Positions 20,736-30,022 of a DNA stretch of 64,000 nt are shown piece by piece. Both the position numbers and the translations under genes were made by a program. Origin of the DNA: Erwinia psidii (GTDB lineage Bacteria > Pseudomonadota > Gammaproteobacteria > Enterobacterales > Enterobacteriaceae); contig NZ_RHHM01000009.1 of the NCBI RefSeq assembly GCF_003846135.1, positions 1-64,000 on the forward strand, in the 5' to 3' direction. Below the pieces are notes generated by a model, which saw only the letters and a list, made by a program, of their open reading frames with translations, searched no databases and was not told where the DNA came from. Numbering within the stretch: the stretch's first letter is position 1; the number at the start of each line of letters is the position of its first letter.

Positions 20736-23700
20736 ATGGCTATTTGTGCACGGCCTTTTGCTCTTAATTTTCTGACGTTAACGCTTTTTCCTCTCAGCGT
20801 TATGGCCGATCAGAACTGGAGCGTAACGGATGGAACAACGGTGGAAGTCACCGAGGGATATGATTCCACGGACACCACAATTCCATTGTATGCAGCTGGA
20901 GCAAACAGCCAGCTTGTTACTGACGATAACCTCTCTTTTTCCACGACGGCGAACAGCACTTATACTGCCCACATCAGGCAACAGGCTGGCCTGACGCTTA
21001 ACAATGCCCAGCTATCATCCGGGGGGACCAACGCCTATGGTATTTATCTTTATCAAAACAGTTCGCTGTTGATGGAGGGAGGATCGGTCACTACTACGGG
21101 AAATTCGAGTAATGCCGTTCAGTCGATTAGTTCCAGTTTGTCCTTAACTGACGCGGCCTTGTCCACTACAGGCTCGTTATCCAGTGGGATTTATATGTCC
21201 GGGGGTACGCTGGAGGCCGATAATATAAAGATTTCCACCAGTGGCACCAGCTCGTCATCGCTTTATATAACCGGATCTGCCAGTGGCACATTAAATAATG
21301 TAGAAATTTCTCAGAACAGCACCAGCGGCAGTTATGCATTGGCGCTTTATCGCAGTTCTCTCACGGGTAATCAGCTCACCGTTGAGTCAGTTTCAACGAC
21401 CATGCCCGCTGTTCTGGTTGGTACGGCAGGTACATTAACATTGACCGACAGTAGTATCACCTCCACCTATTCCGGCATCCGTCTGATAGACGGCAGCATA
21501 GCGACATTGACTGATATTGATGTCGTGACCAGTGGAAGTTATGCCCCTGGTATTGATGTTAACGTTAATGCTTCCGCAACGGTTCAGGGCGGCAGCTATC
21601 TGACAACCGGAAACAGCGCCCACGGTACCTGGTTGTCCCATGCTTCTTCAACGCTTGCGATAACCGATGCCACCTTCACCACCAGTGGAACCAGCTCCCA
21701 TGCGGTAAACGGTCAGGCTGGCGTGTCGGTGGTGACCAATAGCGTGCTCAGCACTTCAGGCAATTATGGTTATGGTTATTACTCTGAAGATCAGGCCGAA
21801 GGGAGTGGGCTGATTATTACTACCTCCGGTGCCTTCAGCTATGGTGCAATGGTGAGTGCGGGCAATATGGAACTCAGCGATACCACTATTACCACCTCAG
21901 GTAATGGCGGCTATGGTCTTGTGAGCATGGCAGCGGGAACACTGACCGCCACAGATGTTGTTATCACCACGTCAGGCACAAATGCGGCAGGTCTTTACAG
22001 CTCTGATACAAATACTACCATCACCCTGGAAAACAGCACTATTACCACCAGTAACACGTCATCGCCAGCGGCACGAGCCATGAATGGTGCCAGTGCCACC
22101 CTGCTTAATTCCACATTAACCACCACGGGTGAGCAAAGTGTCGGCGTTTCAGTAAAGGAGGCATCCGTTATCACCGCCGACGGCATAACCGTCACCACGA
22201 CAGGCACCTTCTCTCCGGTGCTGCAAACGTCTCTCTCCACGCTGAATATCAGCAACAGTCAACTGAGATCCACGGGGGATTCGGTGGTCCTCTATGCCAA
22301 CACCCAGGCGGATGGACAGCAGAGTACCGTTACACTGGACAACGTTATCCTGACCAGTGAGCAGTCCTCGGCAGTGCTGGCAGTGGGAACCGATCTTGAG
22401 CTGAATTTGCAAAACGGCACGGTGATGACCGGCGGAGATGGTGTGGCCATCAATGCTAGCGCTGCGGAAGATGATGATGGTGTGAAGACTTACTCAACGG
22501 TGACGGTCCATGCCTCAGATAATGTCTCCCTGCTGGGTGATATTATCGCGGAAAACGATGAGGACGTGATTACACTGGTTTTAAGTGATAACTCACAGCT
22601 TGTCGGTGCCACGCAAAATATCAGCCAGCTCTCCCTCGACAGCACCAGCCGCTGGGTGATAAATGGCGACTCGACGGTGGGTGATTTACAACAGGATGGG
22701 ATAATTACTTTTAGCAGCGATACCGGTTTAAGCTCTTATTCCCTTTTAAGCACCAATTCAGCCTCAGACACCAGTTTTTACACCCTGACGGTGACTGGCG
22801 ATCTTTCCGGTTCCGGTGAATTTATCCTGCGGACTGAAATGGGAGACGACCAATCCCCGACGGACAGTCTGCTGGTGGAAGGAAATGCGACCGGTGATTT
22901 TGCCTTGACAGTGCTCAATCAAAACGGCCTGGGGGCGTTGACAGATATGGGCATTTTACTGGTAAAGGTTGTCGGCGATGCCAGCCAGGCAACCTTTACC
23001 CAGAAAGGCAGTGTGGTGGCCGGCCTGTATGAATATTTTGTTAATCGGGTGGGTGAAAATAGCTGGTATCTGCAATCGTCCTATAATGCGATTGAGTCAG
23101 ATGAAACTGCTGATGATACGGATTTTGATACCGACCAAACCGTCGACACAGACGATATCGCCGACACCTGGCGTCCTGAAATTGCCGGCTACCTGATGGC
23201 ACCGTATATGAACGCCGCTTATGGTTTTCAATCGGCCGGAAATTATCATGCCCGCCAGGGTGCTTATCAGAAAGGCAGTGCCGTTTGGGGAAGAACCTAT
23301 GGACGCCACGATCGCTATCGTTCAGGCCGTTTTTCTTATGATATTAACAGTGCTTTTGTGCAGTTGGGTGGAGACATACTGCACAATGAACTGACGAACG
23401 GGTGGCAGGTAAAAGCCGGACCGATGTTGACGCTTGGGCGTATTCGCAGCAGTAACGGTGATAATGCCCGTACGCAGAGAGAAGGGCTTTCTGCCCATGT
23501 TGGTAAGACAGAAACGACCACCTATGGCGTCGGTGGCTATTTTACCTTATGGAATGATGATGGCAGCTATTTTGACAGTATCGGGCAGCTCACACGCTAC
23601 AGTAACCGTTTTAACAGTCTGACCCAGGCGAAAATGGACAGCTACAGCGTTCTGCTGTCCGCTGAGGTGGGCAAACCATTCACCGTTTATGAGCGGATCA

Positions 23701-24077
23701 GAATTGAGCCGCAGTTTCAGCTGATGGCGCAGTACATGAATATCAGCGAGGGCTATGCCAGCGGTGTGAAACTGAAAGGTCAGAACATCATGACAGGCCA
23801 GCTACGTTGGGGCGGTCGGCTGTTCTATGATGCGCCGACAGTGCAGCCCTATCTGAAGCTGGATGTTGTCCGCCAGCTAGGCAGTACGCCTGCGATGATC
23901 GTTGATGATCTCACGTTCAGGCCTGAGGTCAGCAAAGGCTACTGGCAAACTGGCGCGGGGGTCACTGGCAAAGTCGCCAGCCAGTTGAGCATTTTTGCAG
24001 AAGCCAGCTACCTTCGCGGTATGAAAACGGGTCTGGAAGGCTACAGCGGCAATCTTGGCGTTAAGTATCATTTCTGA
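20736..24077 (+). CDS. Large autotransporter (type Va secretion) with Ser/Thr-rich repeat passenger
   Basis: A 1113-residue protein with three parts. A signal peptide covers 1-24 (cleavage after SVMA). A passenger runs to about 790 and is very rich in Ser, Thr and Gly, with many short repeats of the type ITTSGxxxxG and LTxTDxxITTSG, the pattern of a parallel beta-helix as in pertactin/AIDA-type proteins. From about 811 (WRPEIAGYLMAP) a C-terminal beta-barrel ends in LGVKYHF with the terminal Phe used in outer-membrane assembly. An acidic Asp/Thr linker (about 785-808) precedes the barrel. The ATG has AAGGA six bases upstream. No protease motif or RGD is seen. An adhesin or self-associating surface protein is the usual role for this architecture, but the ligand is unknown. 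The segment upstream is AT-rich, suggesting acquisition. Confidence 0.9.
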   Translation: MAICARPFALNFLTLTLFPLSVMADQNWSVTDGTTVEVTEGYDSTDTTIPLYAAGANSQLVTDDNLSFSTTANSTYTAHIRQQAGLTLNNAQLSSGGTNAYGIYLYQNSSLLMEGGSVTTTGNSSNAVQSISSSLSLTDAALSTTGSLSSGIYMSGGTLEADNIKISTSGTSSSSLYITGSASGTLNNVEISQNSTSGSYALALYRSSLTGNQLTVESVSTTMPAVLVGTAGTLTLTDSSITSTYSGIRLIDGSIATLTDIDVVTSGSYAPGIDVNVNASATVQGGSYLTTGNSAHGTWLSHASSTLAITDATFTTSGTSSHAVNGQAGVSVVTNSVLSTSGNYGYGYYSEDQAEGSGLIITTSGAFSYGAMVSAGNMELSDTTITTSGNGGYGLVSMAAGTLTATDVVITTSGTNAAGLYSSDTNTTITLENSTITTSNTSSPAARAMNGASATLLNSTLTTTGEQSVGVSVKEASVITADGITVTTTGTFSPVLQTSLSTLNISNSQLRSTGDSVVLYANTQADGQQSTVTLDNVILTSEQSSAVLAVGTDLELNLQNGTVMTGGDGVAINASAAEDDDGVKTYSTVTVHASDNVSLLGDIIAENDEDVITLVLSDNSQLVGATQNISQLSLDSTSRWVINGDSTVGDLQQDGIITFSSDTGLSSYSLLSTNSASDTSFYTLTVTGDLSGSGEFILRTEMGDDQSPTDSLLVEGNATGDFALTVLNQNGLGALTDMGILLVKVVGDASQATFTQKGSVVAGLYEYFVNRVGENSWYLQSSYNAIESDETADDTDFDTDQTVDTDDIADTWRPEIAGYLMAPYMNAAYGFQSAGNYHARQGAYQKGSAVWGRTYGRHDRYRSGRFSYDINSAFVQLGGDILHNELTNGWQVKAGPMLTLGRIRSSNGDNARTQREGLSAHVGKTETTTYGVGGYFTLWNDDGSYFDSIGQLTRYSNRFNSLTQAKMDSYSVLLSAEVGKPFTVYERIRIEPQFQLMAQYMNISEGYASGVKLKGQNIMTGQLRWGGRLFYDAPTVQPYLKLDVVRQLGSTPAMIVDDLTFRPEVSKGYWQTGAGVTGKVASQLSIFAEASYLRGMKTGLEGYSGNLGVKYHF

Positions 24078-24227
24078 GGGTAAAATGGCTTACAGCACAG
24101 GGTGCTGTAAGCTTTAATCCCTGCTGAAGGCGATAATTGCAGCGGTTGATAATCGTTTTTTGTGAATAAAATGCAAGCAATGTAGTAGTGATGAAATTAC
24201 GTTGGTAGCGAAATTGATAATGCCAAT

Positions 24228-24246
24228 GAAACTAATTATCATTCTC
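24228..24246 (+). promoter_or_regulatory. Fur box-like operator before the TonB receptor
   Basis: The 19 bases GAAACTAATTATCATTCTC match the classical Fur box GATAATGATAATCATTATC at 14 positions by my count. It lies 29 bases before the start of a ferric-siderophore-type receptor gene, where a Fur repressor site is expected. Iron-dependent repression of 24275-27525 is therefore likely. Confidence 0.65.
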
Positions 24247-24274
24247 GAACAAAAAATTACTAGCTCGGCCACTT

Positions 24275-26410
24275 ATGAAATCGCCATTTACACGCTTTGT
24301 CACCTTTTATCACCTCAGTGGAAAAACCCAGTCTGTTATTTTCGCGTCTTTGCTCAGTAGCAGCGGTGCATTAGCGGCAGATACGGTAAAAGATCAAACG
24401 CTGACCGTCACCGCAGATCAAACCGGTACTGGCGGCAGCTACAGCCAGGATACCGCCACCACCGCGACGCGAGCAGCCACGCCGCGCAACGAAACCCCGC
24501 AGTCAGTCAGCGTTGTCACGCCGCAGGCTATTGAGGACTACCATGTCAAAACCGTAAATGATGCCGTCAAATTTGTGAGTGGTGTTACGCAAGGCAATAC
24601 GCTGGGCGGGATCGAGGACGGCTTTGTGAAGCGTGGTTTTGGTGCTAACTCAGATGGTTCGATCTTCCTTGATGGCGTGCGCAGCAACCAGGGATTGTCA
24701 ATGGACTCAACCATTGATCATGTGGAAGTGCTGAAAGGTTCGGCCTCGCTGCTTTACGGTATTCTCAATCCTGGCGGGGTGATTAACCTCGTGAGTAAAA
24801 AGCCACAGTACCAGTGGAACACGCACATCAGCGGCGGAACCAGCAGCTTTGGCGGTGGCACGGGTACCGTTGATGTCACCGGTCCGTTGGGGAACGGCTT
24901 CGCTTTTCGTATGATTGCTGAACGCCAGCGCGAGGATTACTGGCGCAATTTCGGCGTTAATGAGCACACCTTACTGGCCCCTTCACTGAGCTGGTTTGGC
25001 GAGAAAGCGTCGTTTAATCTCAGCTATGTGGAATATAAATACGACATTCCTTATGACCGGGGTACCGCTTTTATTAATAATAAACCGGTTAATGTTCCCT
25101 ATAATCAGCGTCTTGATGACACCGCCAATCATGCGTGGGGAAAAAACAAGCGCCTGAATTTTAACTTCGCCTATACGCTGGATGATACCTGGGATACGCA
25201 TTTTAATTACGCCTGGATGCAGCGGCGCTACGACAGTAATGAAGTTCGCGCGACGGCGATTGATACCACCACCGGCATAGTTTCCCGCCGTGCCGACGCG
25301 AACCGCGGCTTTAATCATCAGACAACCTGGCTTTCCTGGGATATCGGCGGCAGCCCGGAGCTGTGGGGTATGAAGCATGATGTGGTACTTGGCGTGGATT
25401 ACGAACAGAACGAAACGTACAAGGCGTACTCATATCGTGGCAAGGTTTCCAAAACCTTCAACATGTACGATCCGGTGTATGGCGAAGAGCCGGTTATCAG
25501 TAGCAGCACTTACACTGACAGCCTCAGCAATGTGCGTACCAACCTTTACAGCCGTTCCCTTTTTGCCAAAGACAGTATCCATTTAACCGATAAGTGGATC
25601 GCGGTGCTCGGTGGCCGCTATCAGCGCTACACCCAGACCGGCAGCTACGGTTTTGTCAACCCCACCAGCACGTTAAACGATCGCGGGGATGCTTTCCTGC
25701 CGCAAATGGGCCTGGTGTATAAAGTGTTGCCTGATGTCTCGCTATACGGCAGTTACAGCCGCTCGTTTACGCCGTCCACAGAAACAGATGACGACGGTAA
25801 CGTGGCTTCTACGGAAAAAGGCACGACCTATGAAGTGGGCGCTAAATGGCAGATTGTACCGGCACTTTCTGCAACGCTGGCGCTTTATCGCATTGATGAA
25901 AAAGACATGTCTGTCTATATAAACGGTGTAACACGTAATATTCCAAAAGCGCGTTCCAGCGGAGCAGAAGTTGAGGTTAATGGTGAAATAACCAAAGACT
26001 GGAATCTGATCGCCACTTATAGCTATGACAAAACCAGCATCGTAGAAGACGATACCAATCCTGAAAACGTCGGCAATCGTCTGGTGAATGCGCCAACCAA
26101 CATGGGCAGTCTCTATCTGACCCATACCATGCGTTTCTCCTGGCTACCGGGTGAATGGCGGATCGGCGGCGGTGGTCGCTATGTTGGTAACCGGGCGGGC
26201 GATCCTGAAAACAGCTTCACCATGCCGGATTACACGGTGGCGGACGCTTTTGTCGCCTGGGACAGCCAGTTGGTGGGCAAACACACCCAGATTAAGCTGA
26301 ATATCAACAACCTGTTTAATAAAGAGTATTACTCATCCAGTGCCGGCAATCTACGCGTCAGCGAAGGTGAACCCCGTGTACTCTACCTACAGGCCGCTGT
26401 CGATTTCTGA
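24275..26410 (+). CDS. TonB-dependent ferric-siderophore receptor (FhuE/FoxA-like group)
   Basis: A 711-residue outer-membrane receptor. A signal peptide covers about 1-35 (ending GALAA), followed by a TonB-box-like DQTLTVTA, the plug domain (about 57-165, with RNETPQSVSVVT and VEVLKGSASLLYGILNPGGVINLVSKKP), and the 22-strand barrel ending in LYLQAAVDF with the terminal Phe. The plug belongs to the TonB-siderophore receptor group typified by FhuE, FoxA and FcuA, which bind hydroxamate-type ferric siderophores, but the ligand cannot be fixed by reading. A Fur-like site lies just upstream, and a binding-protein gene follows after 11 bases. Confidence 0.9.
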   Translation: MKSPFTRFVTFYHLSGKTQSVIFASLLSSSGALAADTVKDQTLTVTADQTGTGGSYSQDTATTATRAATPRNETPQSVSVVTPQAIEDYHVKTVNDAVKFVSGVTQGNTLGGIEDGFVKRGFGANSDGSIFLDGVRSNQGLSMDSTIDHVEVLKGSASLLYGILNPGGVINLVSKKPQYQWNTHISGGTSSFGGGTGTVDVTGPLGNGFAFRMIAERQREDYWRNFGVNEHTLLAPSLSWFGEKASFNLSYVEYKYDIPYDRGTAFINNKPVNVPYNQRLDDTANHAWGKNKRLNFNFAYTLDDTWDTHFNYAWMQRRYDSNEVRATAIDTTTGIVSRRADANRGFNHQTTWLSWDIGGSPELWGMKHDVVLGVDYEQNETYKAYSYRGKVSKTFNMYDPVYGEEPVISSSTYTDSLSNVRTNLYSRSLFAKDSIHLTDKWIAVLGGRYQRYTQTGSYGFVNPTSTLNDRGDAFLPQMGLVYKVLPDVSLYGSYSRSFTPSTETDDDGNVASTEKGTTYEVGAKWQIVPALSATLALYRIDEKDMSVYINGVTRNIPKARSSGAEVEVNGEITKDWNLIATYSYDKTSIVEDDTNPENVGNRLVNAPTNMGSLYLTHTMRFSWLPGEWRIGGGGRYVGNRAGDPENSFTMPDYTVADAFVAWDSQLVGKHTQIKLNINNLFNKEYYSSSAGNLRVSEGEPRVLYLQAAVDF

Positions 26411-26421
26411 CCCGAGAACCA

Positions 26422-27525
26422 ATGAAAAAAATACTGATCTTTGCGCTGCTGTTGGCAAGCAGCGTGGTACAGGGCAAAACTGTTACCGATATTCTGCAAC
26501 GCACGGTAGAGATCCCCGATAACCCGCAAAGGATTGTGGTGGGGGAGGGAAGAATGATTTACACCCTGGCGCTGGTGGAAGAGGGCAATCCGGTCAAACG
26601 TGTCGTGGGCTGGCCGGGAGATCTGCAACGACTCGATCGTCAGAGCTGGGATCGTTACAGTGCGGCATTCCCGCAGATCAAAACGATCCCGGTTATCGGG
26701 ACGGGCAACTATGCGCAGATTAGCGTGGAAAAGGTGATCGCGCTTCGCCCGGATCTGGTGATCCTGCCAGTCTATGCCAAACAGGCGAGCAACCATGACA
26801 GCTTTCAGCAGCAGCTGACCGACGCGGGCATTCCGGTCATCTACATCGACACGCGCGTTGAGCAGTTAAAGAATACGGTGCCCAGCCTGCAAATCCTCGG
26901 CGCGGCGCTGAACGACCAGGCAAAAGCACAGCGATTTATTGCGTTTTATCAACAGCATATGAATCTGATCCGCGATCGTTTGCAGCAGGCGAAACCGGCG
27001 CGTCCCAGCGTGATGTTGCAGTTACACATCGGCAGGCGTGAAGTGTGCTGTACTACCGTTGGACACGGTAATATGGCTGATTTGCTGGCCTTCGCTGGTG
27101 GAGACAATATCGCAGCAGGCCGCTTTGCCAGCGTGTTCGGGCAGATCTCACCGGAAGCGGTGATTGCGGCAGACCCTCAGGTTTATATCGTCACCGGTAT
27201 GGCCGGACCGCAGCAGACAGAGCAATTACAATTAGGTCCGCAGGTCAGTGCCGCGCAGGCACAGCACAGCTTTGCTCAGGCACTGCAACGTGAAACGCTC
27301 CTTGCAACCTTGCCGGCTATTCGCAATGGCAAGGTGCTGGGGGTCTGGCATAATTTCTACATGAGCCCGTGGCATCTGCTGGACGTGGAGATTTTTGCCA
27401 AAGCTTTCCACCCGGAGCTGTTCAACGATGTCGATCCGCGAAAAACGCTGGAGCAGATGAACCGGGAATTTCTGACAATCCCGGAAACGGGAACGTACTG
27501 GACGGGCCTGAACAGCGCCAGATAA
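26422..27525 (+). CDS. Periplasmic iron-complex ABC transporter substrate-binding protein
   Basis: A 367-residue protein with a signal peptide (1-18, ending VVQG) and a class III (TroA/BtuF/FepB-like) binding-protein fold: the N-terminal lobe has RTVEIPDNPQRIVV and VEKVIALRPDLVILP, and the C-terminal lobe carries GGDNIAAGRF and the PEAVIAADPQVYIV stretch. It should carry a ferric siderophore or another metal chelate through the periplasm. It starts 11 bases after the TonB receptor stop, so the two form an operon under the Fur-like site. No permease or ATPase gene follows; a terminator does. The pair must rely on an inner-membrane transporter encoded elsewhere. Confidence 0.85.
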   Translation: MKKILIFALLLASSVVQGKTVTDILQRTVEIPDNPQRIVVGEGRMIYTLALVEEGNPVKRVVGWPGDLQRLDRQSWDRYSAAFPQIKTIPVIGTGNYAQISVEKVIALRPDLVILPVYAKQASNHDSFQQQLTDAGIPVIYIDTRVEQLKNTVPSLQILGAALNDQAKAQRFIAFYQQHMNLIRDRLQQAKPARPSVMLQLHIGRREVCCTTVGHGNMADLLAFAGGDNIAAGRFASVFGQISPEAVIAADPQVYIVTGMAGPQQTEQLQLGPQVSAAQAQHSFAQALQRETLLATLPAIRNGKVLGVWHNFYMSPWHLLDVEIFAKAFHPELFNDVDPRKTLEQMNREFLTIPETGTYWTGLNSAR

Positions 27526-27566
27526 ACTTCTGTTCAGTCGGTTTCGATTAGCGTCGTACAGAAATA

Positions 27567-27597
27567 AAAGCCCGCGTGTTGCTCGCGGGCTTTTTTT
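27567..27597. terminator. Bidirectional terminator between the iron operon and proP
   Basis: AAAAGCCCGCG, a seven-base loop and CGCGGGCTTTTTTT form a strong hairpin with an A-run on one side and a T-run on the other, serving the convergent operon and proP. Confidence 0.92.
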
Positions 27598-27609
27598 ACA
27601 TGGCGAAGA

Positions 27610-29115
27610 TTAGTTGTCGATATGAGGATGCTGACTAATCAGGTGATTACGCTTCTCTTCCAGCTCAGCAATCTGTGTGCCTATCTCTTCAATCCTGTTC
27701 TCAATATTATCGTGATGTTCCTGTAATAGCTCTTTCGCTTCCGCGATATCGGATGCGGCAGGAGTGGCACCACGCAGCGGCTTATTGGCCGTTTCTTTCA
27801 TCATAATTCCGGTAGCCAGTCCAATGACCGCCACCACCATCAGATAGTACGCTGGCATATACAGGTTGGCGGTGGTTTCCACCAGCCATGCCGCCAGGGT
27901 AGGCGTTAAACCAGCCACCAGGATGGAGATGTTAAAGGCGCTTGCCAGTGCACTGTAGCGAATATGGGTGGGGAACATGGCCGGGAGTGAAGAGGCCATC
28001 ACGCCGGTAAAACAGTTCAGCACCACCGCCAGAGCCAGCAATCCGGCAAAGATCAGCCCCATCACATTGCTGTTTATCAGCATAAAGCAGGGTATTGGCA
28101 GCACCAGCAGGGCGATACTGCCGACGATCACAAACGGGCGGCGGCCATATTTATCGCTCATCAATCCCATAATGGGTTGCACAAACAGCATCCCAATCAT
28201 AATCGCGATAATAATCAGTACGCCGTGGTCTTCGGAATAGTGGAGGTTATGTGAAAGGTAGCTTGGCATGTACGTCAGCAACATGTAGTAGGTGACGTTA
28301 GTGGAAATCACCAGGCCAATACAGGCCAGCAGGCTTTTCCAGTGTTTGCTCGCAATCGCTTTGAAGGAAACTTTCGGGCCGTCGCTCAGGCCTTCGCGGT
28401 CGCCCTGTTCCAGCTTATCCACGTGCTGCTGGAAAGCCGGTGTTTCTTCCAGGGCGTGTCGCAGATAGAGACCAATAATACCCAGCGGTAACGCGACGAA
28501 AAACGGGATACGCCAGCCCCATTCGAGGAATTTTGCCTCGCCAACCAGGGTTGAAATCAGTACCACCAGACCGGCACCCAGCACAAATCCGGCGATTGAA
28601 CCAAAATCCAGCCAGCTGCCCATAAAACCACGTTTACGGTCTGGCGAATATTCTGCAACAAAAATCGATGCGCCGGTGTATTCGCCACCAACCGAAAAGC
28701 CTTGCGCCATTTTACAGATCAATAGCAGAATCGGAGCCCAGATACCTATTGAGGCATGTGACGGGATCAGGCCAATACAGAAGGTACTCACCGACATAAT
28801 AATAATGGTGATGGCGAGAATTTTCTGGCGACCATACTTATCACCCAGCGTACCAAAGAATAAACCCCCCAGCGGGCGGATCAGAAACGGAACAGAGAAA
28901 GTCGCCAGTGCGGCAATCATTTGCACGCCAGGATCGGCCCCCGGAAAGAATACCTGGCCCAGCGCATAGGCAACAAACCCGTAAACCCCAAAGTCAAACC
29001 ATTCCATCGCGTTGCCAAGTGATGCGGCGGTAATCGCTTTACGTAATCTGGCATCATCAATGATTGTTACGTCTTTCAAGCCCATTGGCTTAACACGCTT
29101 CCTACGTAGCTTCAT
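27610..29115 (-). CDS. proP: Proline/glycine betaine:H+ symporter ProP, osmosensing MFS transporter
   Basis: ProP imports compatible solutes when osmotic pressure rises. The 501-residue protein is close to E. coli ProP (500) over its whole length: NAMEWFDFGVYGFVAYALG in TM1, the MFS loop GDKYGRQKILAIT, QGFSVGGEYTGASIFVAEYSP, and 12 membrane segments. The C-terminal tail (about 455-501) carries heptads (ENRIEEIGTQIAELEEKRNHL) for the antiparallel coiled coil that tunes the osmotic threshold in E. coli. The start MKLRRKRVKP matches the E. coli N-terminus; an ORF extension to 29151 is not conserved. It is monocistronic. Confidence 0.96.
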   Translation of the reverse strand: MKLRRKRVKPMGLKDVTIIDDARLRKAITAASLGNAMEWFDFGVYGFVAYALGQVFFPGADPGVQMIAALATFSVPFLIRPLGGLFFGTLGDKYGRQKILAITIIIMSVSTFCIGLIPSHASIGIWAPILLLICKMAQGFSVGGEYTGASIFVAEYSPDRKRGFMGSWLDFGSIAGFVLGAGLVVLISTLVGEAKFLEWGWRIPFFVALPLGIIGLYLRHALEETPAFQQHVDKLEQGDREGLSDGPKVSFKAIASKHWKSLLACIGLVISTNVTYYMLLTYMPSYLSHNLHYSEDHGVLIIIAIMIGMLFVQPIMGLMSDKYGRRPFVIVGSIALLVLPIPCFMLINSNVMGLIFAGLLALAVVLNCFTGVMASSLPAMFPTHIRYSALASAFNISILVAGLTPTLAAWLVETTANLYMPAYYLMVVAVIGLATGIMMKETANKPLRGATPAASDIAEAKELLQEHHDNIENRIEEIGTQIAELEEKRNHLISQHPHIDN

Positions 29116-29532
29116 ATAAAACACCCTGTAATTAACTGTTTTTCCTAGCATAATTCTGCCATTTGTCAGAAAAAAAATAGTGTGTCTGACGAAATGGTAC
29201 GAATTGCGTAGGGTGATTTGACCCTACTGACAGTGGCATAGATCGGGCGCTTGCGCTGCCTGAAACTATGTCCAACCATGCTAAGTATATCGTCTCTTCG
29301 GGATGTAACATAATTCATACCCTAAATCATATTGGATAGCTTATTTAAGCGGCGCTTAAATTCTGTTCACTTTCTGGCTATTTGCATTACAAAATAACTA
29401 TATAAATAATACGTTAGAGGATAAACCCATTGAGTCAGGCAGCCCTGCTAACCTGCACGGGCGGTGAAAACAGGGCAGGCTGGTTTTCGGCGGTCATTCT
29501 GCAAGTGCATCTCAAATCAAGGCGGTAATGTT
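29116..29532. other. proP upstream region
   Basis: About 415 bases hold the proP promoters (minus strand) and the cupin gene promoter (plus strand). The part from 29300 to 29430 is AT-rich. E. coli proP has a CRP-controlled P1 and a Fis/sigma-S P2, but I could not assign these here. No gene is seen. Confidence 0.5.
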
Positions 29533-29862
29533 ATGAAAATGAGTGATATTCCTTTTGGTACCACCGCATGGTCAATGCTTCCCGCGACAGAACATCCAGG
29601 TGAAACAGGCCTTGCACTGTGGAAGACGCAACATTTTGGCGGAGTTCGCGTCAGAATGGTTGAATATACCGCAGGATACCTGGCAGATCATTGGTGTAGT
29701 AAAGGCCATATTCTGCTATGCCTTTCCGGTGAACTGCACACTGAACTGGATGATGGGCGCGTTTTCACGCTTACCGCAGGGATGAGTTATCAGGTAGCGG
29801 ATGATGCTGAGGCGCATCGCTCCTGGACGAACAGTGGTGCGCAACTGTTTATTGTTGATTAA
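29533..29862 (+). CDS. Small cupin-fold protein with DHW/CSKGH motif
   Basis: A 109-residue single-domain cupin. The conserved stretch LADHWCSKGHILLCLSGELHTELDDG carries the His and Cys residues of the first cupin motif in the family annotated as DHCW-motif cupins; the second motif is degenerate (AEAHRSWTNSGAQLFIVD). No signal peptide, so cytoplasmic. Substrate and function are unknown. The ATG at 29533 is chosen because homologues begin near MxxxxIPFGTTxWS; an upstream in-frame ATG (29464) would only add a non-conserved extension. Confidence 0.8.
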   Translation: MKMSDIPFGTTAWSMLPATEHPGETGLALWKTQHFGGVRVRMVEYTAGYLADHWCSKGHILLCLSGELHTELDDGRVFTLTAGMSYQVADDAEAHRSWTNSGAQLFIVD

Positions 29863-30022
29863 GCACCTGCCATGCGTGGCCCGCCGTCTCAGCACGCCAT
29901 AAGCCAGCCATTGCTGGCTGAAGACCCGCGTAATTAAGTCGTTGGCCCGTGGTGGAACAACCATTTTGAAAAAATAAGGTTATAGTAAAAACTCATGTCC
30001 TCCCCTGAAGGTGTTGATTTTC

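Noticed and set aside
21000-22300. Repeats inside the autotransporter considered as a CRISPR-like array
   Set aside because: The repeats are degenerate, in frame and coding, with no regular spacer pattern.
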